A stretch of DNA of 64,000 nt, from NCBI GenBank assembly GCA_035531675.1, contig DATKSL010000007.1, positions 78,572 to 142,571 of the forward strand. The letters are read 5' to 3'. The stretch is from JAJPIG01 sp035531675. GTDB lineage: Bacteria; Desulfobacterota; Binatia; Binatales; Binataceae. Shown piece after piece: positions 25,247-33,650 of this stretch. A program made the position numbers and the translations under genes. Numbering within the stretch: the stretch's first letter is position 1; every line of letters starts with the position of its first letter. Below the pieces are notes generated by a model. That model was not told the origin of the DNA, did no database searches, and saw only the letters and a list, made by a program, of their open reading frames with translations.

Positions 25247-25406
25247 TCAGAATCTGACCATGATCACGGAAACCGGCGCGCGCTTCAATCGGGTCGCGCG
25301 GTTTGCCCGCCGCTCTGCGCGCCGCCGCCCACTGTCCCCCTGCCCGGGTTTTTTGTGGTAGGCTCCAGTCCGACGATGGGCGGGATACGCCAGCGCGAGG
25401 GCTGAT

Positions 25407-26159
25407 ATGTCGGGTCATTCTAAATGGAGTTCGATCAAGCATAAGAAGGCGGCGCGCGATGCCAAGCGCGGCAAGCTCTTCACCAAGCTGATCAAGGAAA
25501 TCACTATCGCCGCTCGGCTCGGGGGCGGGGATATCAATGCCAATCCGCGCCTGCGCACCGCGGTGCTGACGGGTCGCTCGCAATCGATGCCCAACGACAA
25601 TATCGAGCGCGCGATCAAGAAGGGCACCGGCGAGCTCGGTGGCGTCCGCCTCGAAGAGATCACTTACGAGGGCTACGGTCCGGGCGGGGTCGCGATCATG
25701 GTCGACACGCTGACCGATAATCGCAATCGGCTGGTTGCCGAGCTGCGATTTATGTTCTCGCGCCACGGCGGCAACCTGGGCGAGGGCGGCTCGGTCGGTT
25801 GGATGTTCAAGAAGCGCGGCGTTATCAACCTGGAAAAGAGCGCGGGGGATGAAGAGCGGCTGCTCGAAATCGCGCTCGAGGCCGGCGCCGACGACCTGGT
25901 GAGCGAGGACGACAACTATCAAATCCTGACCGCGCCGGATCGCTTCAGCGCGGTGCGCGACGCGCTCGAACAGGGCGGCGTGACGATCGCCGCGAGCGAG
26001 TTGGCGCGGATTCCCGAGAACACCGTCAAGGTCTCCGGCCATACCGCGGAACAGGTGCTGCGGCTGGTCGAGGAACTTGAAGATCACGACGACGTGCAAA
26101 GCGTCGCTGCCAACTTCGATATTGACGAAGAGGTGCTGGCGAGCTTTTCGGCGGCCTAG
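25407..26159 (+). CDS. yebC: YebC/PmpR/TACO1 family regulatory protein
   Basis: MSGHSKWSSIKHKKAARDAKRGKLFTKL is the diagnostic start of this family, followed by three domains with GYGPGGVAIMVDTLTDN and HGGNLGEGGSVGWMF in the middle. Length 250 is standard. Members act as DNA-binding regulators or assist translation of proline-rich stretches. It sits directly before ruvC, a frequent arrangement. Confidence 0.95.
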   Translation: MSGHSKWSSIKHKKAARDAKRGKLFTKLIKEITIAARLGGGDINANPRLRTAVLTGRSQSMPNDNIERAIKKGTGELGGVRLEEITYEGYGPGGVAIMVDTLTDNRNRLVAELRFMFSRHGGNLGEGGSVGWMFKKRGVINLEKSAGDEERLLEIALEAGADDLVSEDDNYQILTAPDRFSAVRDALEQGGVTIAASELARIPENTVKVSGHTAEQVLRLVEELEDHDDVQSVAANFDIDEEVLASFSAA

Positions 26160-26203
26160 GCCGACGCGTGCGGGACGCGGCGTCCCGAGGTGAGGGGTGG
26201 GGT

Positions 26204-26746
26204 ATGCGGATAATCGGGATCGATCCGGGCAGCGCGGTAACCGGCTTCGGCATCGTGGAAGGCGCGGCCGGCGTTTTCAGCCACATCGCCGCCGGCACCA
26301 TCCGCGCTCCCAGGGGCGCCTCGCATCCCGACCGGCTGCATAACATCTACCGCCATCTGCGAGCTATAATCGATGAACATGCGCCGCAGGCGATGAGCCT
26401 CGAGCGCAACTTCGTGGCCATCAATATCCAGAGCGCCTTCCGACTCGGCGAAGCGCGCGCGATCGCGATGCTGGCGGCGGCCGAACGCGGACTTGAGCTC
26501 TACGAATACACTCCCACCCAGGTCAAGATGACTATCGCCGGCTTCGGCGCCGCCGACAAGGCGCAGGTCAAAGCGATGGTGCGGCGGACGCTCAGGATGG
26601 ACGCGTCGATCGCGCTGGTCGACGACGCCGCCGACGCGCTCGCGATCGCCACCTGCCATCTTTTCCGGGCGCGCTTTGCGAGCCCCGCTCGCAGCGCCGC
26701 CACGCGGGCCGCGAACGGACTGAGCGGTGGCGGCATAATCGAATGA
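26204..26746 (+). CDS. ruvC: Holliday junction resolvase RuvC
   Basis: RNase-H-fold nuclease that cuts Holliday junctions. Active-site acids are visible: D7 in GIDPGS, E67 in SLERNF, and D141/D144 in DDAADALAIA. ATG 26204 follows the purine-rich GAGGTGAGGGGTGGGG and gives 180 residues; the longer frame from GTG 26168 is less likely. It overlaps ruvA by four bases. Confidence 0.96.
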   Translation: MRIIGIDPGSAVTGFGIVEGAAGVFSHIAAGTIRAPRGASHPDRLHNIYRHLRAIIDEHAPQAMSLERNFVAINIQSAFRLGEARAIAMLAAAERGLELYEYTPTQVKMTIAGFGAADKAQVKAMVRRTLRMDASIALVDDAADALAIATCHLFRARFASPARSAATRAANGLSGGGIIE

Positions 26747-27369
26747 TCGCTTCGCTTAGCGGACGGCTGCGCTCGCGGGAGGCCGGACGAATCGTGGTCG
26801 AGACCGGCGGCGTCGGCTACGAAGTTTTCGTGCCGCTCAGCACCTTCTATCGCCTGCCGATCGCCGGCGCGCCGGTGGCGCTCGAAATTCGCCAGGTGGT
26901 GCGTGAGGACGCGCTGGCGCTGTACGGTTTTATCGAGCCGGCCGAGAAACTCGCCTTTGATCTGCTGATGCACGTGCAGCATGTCGGACCCAAGCTGGCG
27001 CTGGCGATTTTGTCAGTGCTGTCGCCCGAGGACCTGGTCGCCGCCATCGGCCGCGAGGACGTCGGGCGCATCGACGCGGTTCCCGGCGTCGGGCCGAAGG
27101 TCGCCGAACGTGTGGTGCGCGAACTGCGCGACAAGATAGGCGAACTGAAGAGCATCGCGCCGGCACGTCCATGGTCCGCCGACGGCGCCGCGGCGGAGAA
27201 CGGCAGCGGTGATGCGCGCGCCGACGATGCGGTCTCGGCGCTGGTCAACCTGGGCTACCGTCCGGTCGAAGCGCGGCGCGCGGTCGATTCGGTGCTGAAG
27301 TCGAGCCACGACGCCAACCTCGAGGCGGTCATTCGCGAATCGCTCTCGGTGCTGTTGGGTGACAAGTAG
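26743..27369 (+). CDS. ruvA: Holliday junction branch-migration subunit RuvA
   Basis: A 208-residue protein with the OB-fold start MIASLSGRL, two helix-hairpin-helix motifs (HVGPKLALAIL, VPGVGPKVAERVVREL) and a C-terminal domain III that contacts RuvB (DAVSALVNLGYRPVEARRAV). It tetramerises on four-way junctions. It is coupled to ruvC by ATGA, with ruvB one base after its stop. Confidence 0.96.
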   Translation: MIASLSGRLRSREAGRIVVETGGVGYEVFVPLSTFYRLPIAGAPVALEIRQVVREDALALYGFIEPAEKLAFDLLMHVQHVGPKLALAILSVLSPEDLVAAIGREDVGRIDAVPGVGPKVAERVVRELRDKIGELKSIAPARPWSADGAAAENGSGDARADDAVSALVNLGYRPVEARRAVDSVLKSSHDANLEAVIRESLSVLLGDK

Positions 27370-27370
27370 G

Positions 27371-28411
27371 ATGGCCAAGCGGGCCGCAGAATCCGGCGAC
27401 GAAAATGGTGCGCCGGCGATGGCCGCGGTCCAGAACGCGGAGGATCGCACCCTCGACCTCTCGCTGCGCCCGCGCACGCTCGATGAATTCGTCGGCCAGC
27501 AGCGCCCGCGGCAGATCCTCGGGATGTCGATCGAGGCGGCGCGCAAACGCGGCGAAGTGCTCGACCATGTGCTGTTTTCGGGACCACCCGGTCTGGGCAA
27601 GACCTCGCTCGCGCATATTATCGCGCGCGAGCTGGGCGTCAGTATCCGCGTGACCGCGGGCCCCGCGATTGAGCGGGCCGGAGATCTGGCCGCGATCGTG
27701 GCCAACCTGGAAGAAGGCGATGTGCTGTTTATCGACGAGATTCATCGCCTCTCCCGCGTGGTCGAAGAAATTCTCTATCCCGCGATGGAGGACTTCCGCC
27801 TCAATATCGTCGTCGGCAAGGGACCGGGGGCGCATCTGATGCCGCTGGCGGTCAAACCGTTCACGCTGGTCGGCGCGACCACGCGGGCGGGCTTGCTGAG
27901 CGCGCCGCTGCGCGACCGCTTCGGTCAGCACTATCATCTCGATTTTTACGTCCGCGAGGAGTTGGCCAAGATCGTGGGCCGTTCAGCGCGCCTGCTGGGC
28001 GTGCGAATCGACGACCAGGGCGCCGGTGAGCTGGCGGCGCGCTCGCGCGGCACGCCGCGTATCGTCAATCGGCTGCTGCGCCGGGTGCGCGATTTCGCCG
28101 AGGTTCACGATGCCGGGGTGATCGATCGGCCGCTGGCGCTGCGGGCGCTCGAATTGCTCGATATCGACGCGTGCGGGTTCGACCGCATGGACCGCGCCAT
28201 CCTGACCGCCATCATCGACATGTTCGACGGCGGACCTGTCGGCGTCGAAAGCCTGGCGGCGGCGGTAGGCGAGGAACCCGATACGATTGAAGAGGTCTAC
28301 GAGCCGTACCTGTTACAGGAAGGCTTCCTTGCGCGCACCGCGCGGGGCAGGGTGGCAACCCAGCGCGCCTACTCGCATCTGGGCCGGACCCGGCGCGGGA
28401 CGCTGCTCTGA
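27371..28411 (+). CDS. ruvB: Holliday junction helicase RuvB
   Basis: AAA+ motor of 346 residues. Walker A GPPGLGKTS, Walker B DVLFIDEIHRL, sensor VGATTRAGLL and arginine finger region LRDRFG, then the winged-helix end YEPYLLQEGFLARTARGR. I use ATG 27371 (MAKRAAES); the frame could open 12 bases earlier inside ruvA. Last gene of the ruvCAB operon. Confidence 0.97.
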   Translation: MAKRAAESGDENGAPAMAAVQNAEDRTLDLSLRPRTLDEFVGQQRPRQILGMSIEAARKRGEVLDHVLFSGPPGLGKTSLAHIIARELGVSIRVTAGPAIERAGDLAAIVANLEEGDVLFIDEIHRLSRVVEEILYPAMEDFRLNIVVGKGPGAHLMPLAVKPFTLVGATTRAGLLSAPLRDRFGQHYHLDFYVREELAKIVGRSARLLGVRIDDQGAGELAARSRGTPRIVNRLLRRVRDFAEVHDAGVIDRPLALRALELLDIDACGFDRMDRAILTAIIDMFDGGPVGVESLAAAVGEEPDTIEEVYEPYLLQEGFLARTARGRVATQRAYSHLGRTRRGTLL

Positions 28412-28432
28412 GCCTCGCCATGGAGATCGCAG

Positions 28433-29137
28433 ATGTCGAAAATTCTGGTGCTGCAACATCATCCGGGCGAGACCCTCGGGAGGATCTCGGAGGCGCTGGA
28501 GTCGGCGGCGCTGGTCTGGCAATACGTGCGCGGCTACGCACAACAGCCGGTGCCCGCGAATCTCAAGGGCGCCGAGGGCTTGATCGTGATGGGCGGGCCG
28601 CAAGGGGTTTACGAACAGGATAAGTATCCTTACCTGCGCGACGAGATTGCGCTCATCCGCAGCGCCATCGCGGAGCGCAAGCCGGTGCTGGGCGTCTGCC
28701 TCGGCAGCCAACTGATCGCGGCGGCGCTCGATGCGCGCGTCGCGCCCGGCCCGGCTCGCGAGATGGGCTGGTATCCGGTGCGGCTGGCGCCGGCGGCGCG
28801 CGACGATCGTCTGCTGCGCGGCGTGCCCGAGGTCTTTACCGCCTGTCACTGGCACGGCGATATCTTCGACCTCCCCGATGGCGCGACCGCGCTGGCGTCG
28901 TCGGAGATGACCGCGTGTCAGGGCTTCCGTTACGGCGACAACGTTTACGCGCTGCTGTTCCATGTCGAGATCACGGAACCGATGCTGCGCGTTTGGGTGC
29001 GTGGATCGGCCGCCGAGCTGGCGCGCGATGGGATCGACGGCGAGGCGATCCTCGCCGACGCCCCACGATGCTTCGCCGCGATCGAACCGATCGCCGAGAC
29101 CATCTTCGGGAACTGGGCCGCGATGGTTCGGCCGTAG
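28433..29137 (+). CDS. Class I glutamine amidotransferase (GMP-synthase-like, stand-alone)
   Basis: A 234-residue GATase1 domain with the nucleophile C89 in LGVCLGSQL and the catalytic histidine in FTACHWHGDIFDLP. No synthetase domain is attached. Such proteins release ammonia from glutamine or hydrolyse gamma-glutamyl compounds. GGAG lies 8 bases before ATG. The partner is unknown; it stands between ruvB and a homogentisate-dioxygenase-like gene. Confidence 0.85.
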   Translation: MSKILVLQHHPGETLGRISEALESAALVWQYVRGYAQQPVPANLKGAEGLIVMGGPQGVYEQDKYPYLRDEIALIRSAIAERKPVLGVCLGSQLIAAALDARVAPGPAREMGWYPVRLAPAARDDRLLRGVPEVFTACHWHGDIFDLPDGATALASSEMTACQGFRYGDNVYALLFHVEITEPMLRVWVRGSAAELARDGIDGEAILADAPRCFAAIEPIAETIFGNWAAMVRP

Positions 29138-29294
29138 GATGGGAGTCCGGCTCGTCCCGGTCATGCTGTCAATCCAAATGTTCGCTCGATGTTCGCCGTG
29201 TCGCCGATTCGCCTATCAGCCGCAACGGGTTGTTGTAGCCAGCGGCCCAACGATGTGACTATTGAACTGAGGCTATCGATTCAGGAGGCAAGCT

Positions 29295-30410
29295 ATGTTT
29301 CCGACCAGCAAGGGCAGGGTGGCGCGCCAGGCGCATGTCGGCATTCCTGAGGGCACCTATGAAGAGGAACACGGCCGGCGCGGCTTTTTAGGCCGCAGTT
29401 CACAGCTTTACCATCTGAACCTGCCCACCGGATGGACGCGGGTCGAGGGGCCGCTGCGGCCGCGGATGTTCGCAGGGGCGCACGCCGAGCCGCCCGACCT
29501 GAGCGATCCCGGCGCCGGTCCGCTCAAGGTGCTCGAGAACGACGACACCGCGATACTCATTTCGCGCCGCCGCCGTCCGATGCCATACATGTTCCGCAAC
29601 GCCGACGGCGACGAAGTCTATTTCGTCCATCGCGGCACCGGCATCTGCGACACCGACTACGGCCCGCTCAAGTTCGAGCCCGGCGATTACCTGCATTTTC
29701 CCAAGGGCACCAGCTACCAGATTCAGCCCGAGACCGACGACAACTTCTTCCTGATCGTGCGCAGCCTGCACGAGCTGAACTGGCCTGATCGCGGTCTGAT
29801 GGGCAAGCACGCCTTCATCGATTCGATGATGATCGAGAGTCCCGAGCCGCTGGCCCATCGCGAAAACGGCCGCGAGTTCGAATTACGCGTGCTGCGACGC
29901 GGCGAGATCACCAGCTTCTTCTACCCGCATCATCCGTTCGACGTAGTCGGATGGCAGGGCGATCTGTCGCCGATCCGCTTCAACGTCCGTGACCTGCGGC
30001 CGGTGCTCAGCGCGCGCTACCATATGCCGCCCACCGTGCACGCCACGCTGTTCTCGGACACCTGCGCGATCTGCACCTTCGCGCCGCGCCCGCTCGAGAG
30101 CGATCCCGACTGCGACAAGGTGCCGTTCTACCATCGCAACGTCGACTGGGATGAGTTCATCTTCTACCACGCGGGCGAGTTCTTCAGCCGCGGCGGAATC
30201 GAGCCGGGCTCGATGACGCTGCATCCGCAGGGTATCGATCACGGTCCGCAGCCCAACGCGCGCACCAGCGCCCGCAACAAGACCGAGACCCATGAGGTCG
30301 CGGTGATGGTCGAGACCTGGAACCCGCTGCGGGTGTGCGCGGAGGCGGCCGCTTTCGAGCTGCCGGATTACGTGACCAGTTGGGCGCGTGAAGCGCGCGC
30401 ACTGAGGTAG
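29295..30410 (+). CDS. Homogentisate 1,2-dioxygenase-like protein
   Basis: A 371-residue bicupin. The C-terminal cupin shows KVPFYHRNVDWDEFIFYHAGEF and LHPQGIDHGPQ, matching the iron-binding His/Glu/His arrangement of homogentisate dioxygenases (likely H280, E287 and H316). It is shorter than classical HmgA (about 430). The enzyme would open the ring of homogentisate to maleylacetoacetate in tyrosine/phenylacetate breakdown. A fumarylacetoacetase at 32224 supplies the last step of that pathway. A strong AGGAGG precedes ATG. A different ring substrate is possible. Confidence 0.85.
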   Translation: MFPTSKGRVARQAHVGIPEGTYEEEHGRRGFLGRSSQLYHLNLPTGWTRVEGPLRPRMFAGAHAEPPDLSDPGAGPLKVLENDDTAILISRRRRPMPYMFRNADGDEVYFVHRGTGICDTDYGPLKFEPGDYLHFPKGTSYQIQPETDDNFFLIVRSLHELNWPDRGLMGKHAFIDSMMIESPEPLAHRENGREFELRVLRRGEITSFFYPHHPFDVVGWQGDLSPIRFNVRDLRPVLSARYHMPPTVHATLFSDTCAICTFAPRPLESDPDCDKVPFYHRNVDWDEFIFYHAGEFFSRGGIEPGSMTLHPQGIDHGPQPNARTSARNKTETHEVAVMVETWNPLRVCAEAAAFELPDYVTSWAREARALR

Positions 30411-30416
30411 GGCCGG

Positions 30417-31415
30417 ATGCGGATCGGAATCTTCTCGGTCGTCGACCACTATCCCAAAGAGCTCGGGCGCAGCGTCGAACAGTACTACGCCGAGCTGCTC
30501 GAGAGCGCCACGCTGGCCGAGGAGCTCGGCTTCGACTCTTTCTGGGTCGCCGAGCATCACTTCCACGAATACGGCGCGATTCCGTCGCCCGCGGTCTGGA
30601 TGGGAGCGGCGGCTGCGCGCACGCGCAAGATTCGCCTGGGCGTCGGCGTCAGCGTGCTGCCGTTCCATAATCCGATTACGGTGGCCGAGGAATACGCGAT
30701 GGTCGACGTGCTGTCGGGCGGGCGGCTCGAGTTCGGCGCCGGCTCCGGCTACCTGAAGCACGAGTTTGCCGGCTACGGCGTGGCCGTCGAGGAGAAGCAC
30801 GCGCGCTTCGACGAGGCGCTCGAAGTGATCGAGCGAGCCTGGTCGGGTGAGCGCTTTTCGTACCGCGGGCGCTTCAACCGGATCGACGACGTGCAACTGC
30901 AGATTCAACCGCTCCAGAAGCCGCATCCGCCGATCCTGGTGGCGACGCTCCGCCATGAAGCGGCGCGCGAGGTCGGCGCGCGTGGTTATCCGTTGCTGAC
31001 CATCCCGTACGCGCAATCGCCCGGTCTCGATCAGCTCACGCAGATGACGGCCGAGTTCCGCGAGGCCTGGCAAGCGGCGGGTCACGGCGATCCGTCGCAG
31101 CCGGTGGTCGGATGCGCGGTGCATACTTATGTCGCCGGCAGCGCGGCCGAGATCGAGACGCACGCCAAGCCGGCCGTCGATCGCTACGTGCGGACGCGTC
31201 TGTACGCGACCTCGCGGCCGTACGATGTCCTGCAGGAGAAGAAGCTGATCGCCTGCGGCAGCGCCGAAACGGTTACCAAAGTGCTGCGCGATTATGAGCG
31301 GGCGGGCTTCAACCTGTTTTTGAACATCATGGATTTCGGCGGGATGGATCATAACGCGGTGATGAAATCGATCGAGCGCTGCGGCCGCGACGTCCTGCCG
31401 GCGCTACAGCGGTGA
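30417..31415 (+). CDS. LLM-class flavin-dependent oxidoreductase (luciferase-like)
   Basis: A TIM-barrel monooxygenase-like protein of 332 residues. The pattern ATLAEELGFDSFWVAEHHF, RKIRLGVGVSVLPFHNP, EEYAMVDVLSGGRLEFGAGSG is typical of bacterial luciferase/LLM enzymes using FMNH2 or F420. It follows the dioxygenase gene by six bases and is probably co-transcribed, suggesting an oxidative step on an aromatic or related compound. The substrate is unknown. Confidence 0.88.
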   Translation: MRIGIFSVVDHYPKELGRSVEQYYAELLESATLAEELGFDSFWVAEHHFHEYGAIPSPAVWMGAAAARTRKIRLGVGVSVLPFHNPITVAEEYAMVDVLSGGRLEFGAGSGYLKHEFAGYGVAVEEKHARFDEALEVIERAWSGERFSYRGRFNRIDDVQLQIQPLQKPHPPILVATLRHEAAREVGARGYPLLTIPYAQSPGLDQLTQMTAEFREAWQAAGHGDPSQPVVGCAVHTYVAGSAAEIETHAKPAVDRYVRTRLYATSRPYDVLQEKKLIACGSAETVTKVLRDYERAGFNLFLNIMDFGGMDHNAVMKSIERCGRDVLPALQR

Positions 31416-31529
31416 GGGTCGGGCGCTCGGAGGCTCGAACCGCCAGGGTCGCGCAGGCCCGAGATTGCACGCCAGGACGGATCGCTCAGTGAATTGCGGA
31501 TTGTGGGTTGTGGGGATTGCGCCTAGATT

Positions 31530-32108
31530 ATGGCGATGGGCCCCACAGGAAAAGCTATCTTTCTCACCAAGGGCGTCGGCAGGCATCGCGAGAAACTGAC
31601 CTCGTTCGAGCTGGCGTTGCGCGATGCCCGGATCGCTGAGTTCAACCTGGTGCGGGTCAGCTCGATCTTTCCGCCGGGTTGTAGAGTGGTCTCGATCGTG
31701 GACGGTCTCAAAACGCTGACTCCGGGCCAAATCGTTTATGCCGTGATGTACGACAACGCTACCAACGAACCTCATCGCCTGGTGGCAACATCGGTGGGTC
31801 TGGCGATTCCCGCCGAGAAAGACCAGTACGGTTATCTTTCCGAGCATAAGAGCTTCGGAGAGACGGACGAAAAGGCCGGCGACTACGCGGAAGACCTGGC
31901 CGCGACGATGTTGGCGACCGCGCTCGGCGTGGACTTCGATCCCAACGTCAGTTACGACGAACGCCGGGACGTCTGGAAGCTGTCGGACAAGATCGTTCAA
32001 ACTCGCAATATCACGCAATCGGCGATCGGCGACCGCGATGGACTATGGACCTCGGTAGTGACCGCCGCGGTATTCGTCGATCTGCCCGACGGTAAGCAGC
32101 AGGCCTGA
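31530..32108 (+). CDS. pdaD: Pyruvoyl-dependent arginine decarboxylase
   Basis: A 192-residue proenzyme. The motif NLVRVSSIFPPG contains the SS self-cleavage site (S44-S45) that generates the pyruvoyl group on the alpha chain; downstream ATSVGLAIP and GYLSEHKS match the family. It makes agmatine from arginine for polyamine synthesis or acid resistance. The family is common in archaea and scattered in bacteria. No agmatine-processing gene lies next to it. Confidence 0.88.
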   Translation: MAMGPTGKAIFLTKGVGRHREKLTSFELALRDARIAEFNLVRVSSIFPPGCRVVSIVDGLKTLTPGQIVYAVMYDNATNEPHRLVATSVGLAIPAEKDQYGYLSEHKSFGETDEKAGDYAEDLAATMLATALGVDFDPNVSYDERRDVWKLSDKIVQTRNITQSAIGDRDGLWTSVVTAAVFVDLPDGKQQA

Positions 32109-32223
32109 GCCTTGCCGCGCCGACCAAGGCCGGGGGAGTCCCGCACCCGAGGACTGTATCCTTTGCGCAGCCGCTGATTCTCTGCCTTTTCCCAACCTCG
32201 ACGAGGCGCGCTAGGATGGGCGC

Positions 32224-33510
32224 ATGAACGATCCGACCACTGATTCGGCGCTGATTTCGTGGGTCGAGGTCGCGCCTGATTCCGACTTCCCGATCCAGAA
32301 TCTGCCCTACGGCGTGTTCCGGGCCGGCGCGGGGGCGGGGCCGCGAATCGGGGTTGCGATCGGCGACTGGGTGATCGACCTCGCGGCGATCCACGAGGCC
32401 GGGCTCTTCAGCGCCACCGCGATCGCCGGCGAGAATCTGTTCGCTTCCGAGTTCCTGAACGACTTCATGGCGCGCGGCGGCGAAGTATGGGGCGAGGTGC
32501 GCCGGCGAATCAGCGAGCTGTTGCGCGCCGATAATCCCGAGCTGCGCGACGCTCAGCGGCTTCGGGAGCGGGCGCTGGTAAGGCGCGAGCGGGTGGCGAT
32601 GCAGATGCCCGTCGCGGTCGGCGACTTTATCGATTTCTATTCCTCGCGCGAGCACGCGACCAACGCCGGCTCGCTGTTCCGCGATCCCAAAAACGCGTTG
32701 CCGCCCAACTGGCTCCATCTGCCGATCGCTTACCATGGCCGGGCCGGCTCGCTGAGGGTCTCGCCGCGCGAGGTGCGCCGCCCGCGCGGCCAGGTAAAGC
32801 CGAGTCCCGAGGCGGCGCCGATTTTCGCACCGTCGAGCCGGCTCGATTTCGAGCTCGAGGTGGGCTTTTTCGTCGGCGTCGGCAACGGCGACGGTTATCC
32901 AATTCCAACCGAGGTGGCGCATAAGCATATTTTCGGCGCCGTGCTGCTCAACGATTGGAGCGCGCGCGATATTCAGCAATGGGAGTATCAGCCGCTCGGA
33001 CCGTTTCTCGGCAAGTCGTTCGCAACTTCGATTTCGCCGTGGGTGGTGCCGCTCGCCGCGCTTGTGCCGTTTCGCGTCGCCGGGCCGGCGCAGGATCCGC
33101 CGGTGCTGCCCTATTTGCGCTACACGGGGGAGTGGAACTTCGACATCAATCTCGAAGTATCGTTAAAGAGCGCCGCGATGGAGAGCGCGGTGCAGATTAC
33201 GGCGACGAATTTCCGCCGTCTCTACTGGAACGTGCTCCAGCATCTCGCCCATGCGACGGTCAACGGCGCGCGGATGCGCCCCGGCGACCTGTTCGCGTCA
33301 GGCACGGTCTCGGGTACCACGCCCGGATCGCTCGGCAGCATGCTCGAGATATCGCGCAACGGCAAGGAGCCGATCACGCTGCCCGGCGGCGAGCGGCGCG
33401 GCTTCCTGGAGGATGGCGACACGGTGACGATGCGCGGCTGGTGCCAGGGAAGCGGCTACCGTATCGGCTTCGGCGAGTGCACGGGCAGGATTGAACCCTG
33501 CACCCGATAA
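32224..33510 (+). CDS. fahA: Fumarylacetoacetase
   Basis: A 428-residue enzyme with the two-domain FAH layout: an N-terminal SH3-like part (DFPIQNLPYGVF) and the catalytic domain with DFYSSREHATN, LPIAYHGRAGS, LDFELEVGFFVG and LLNDWSARDIQQWEYQPLGPFLGKS split by normal spacing, plus LFASGTVSGTTPGSLGS. It splits fumarylacetoacetate to fumarate and acetoacetate, the final step of homogentisate degradation. Strong partner to the dioxygenase-like gene at 29295, though two genes lie between them. Confidence 0.93.
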   Translation: MNDPTTDSALISWVEVAPDSDFPIQNLPYGVFRAGAGAGPRIGVAIGDWVIDLAAIHEAGLFSATAIAGENLFASEFLNDFMARGGEVWGEVRRRISELLRADNPELRDAQRLRERALVRRERVAMQMPVAVGDFIDFYSSREHATNAGSLFRDPKNALPPNWLHLPIAYHGRAGSLRVSPREVRRPRGQVKPSPEAAPIFAPSSRLDFELEVGFFVGVGNGDGYPIPTEVAHKHIFGAVLLNDWSARDIQQWEYQPLGPFLGKSFATSISPWVVPLAALVPFRVAGPAQDPPVLPYLRYTGEWNFDINLEVSLKSAAMESAVQITATNFRRLYWNVLQHLAHATVNGARMRPGDLFASGTVSGTTPGSLGSMLEISRNGKEPITLPGGERRGFLEDGDTVTMRGWCQGSGYRIGFGECTGRIEPCTR

Positions 33511-33515
33511 ACGTT

Positions 33516-33601
33516 TGTCATCCCGAGCGGAGCGCAGCGAAGTCGAGGGATCAACGCGAAGCGATGGATGTTTTGACCGGCAGCCTGCGCTCAGAATGAC
33601 A
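33516..33601. repeat. Palindromic intergenic repeat (REP/MITE-like)
   Basis: An 86-base element with inverted ends: TGTCATCCCGAGCG at 33516-33529 and CGCTCAGAATGACA at 33588-33601, complementary at 12 of 14 positions, enclosing GAGCGCAGCGAAGTCGAGGG. Sequences of this style (TGTCAT.C.GAGCG...) recur in intergenic spacers of many unrelated bacteria. Here it sits between two convergent genes. Confidence 0.6.
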
Positions 33602-33650
33602 AGCCGGCGTGGTCGTTCTTGTAGGAAGGTTGGGTGGTGGAAACCGGCGT

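Noticed and set aside
32112..32133. GCCTTG/CAAGGC hairpin after the arginine decarboxylase gene
   Set aside because: Six-base stem without a following T-tract.
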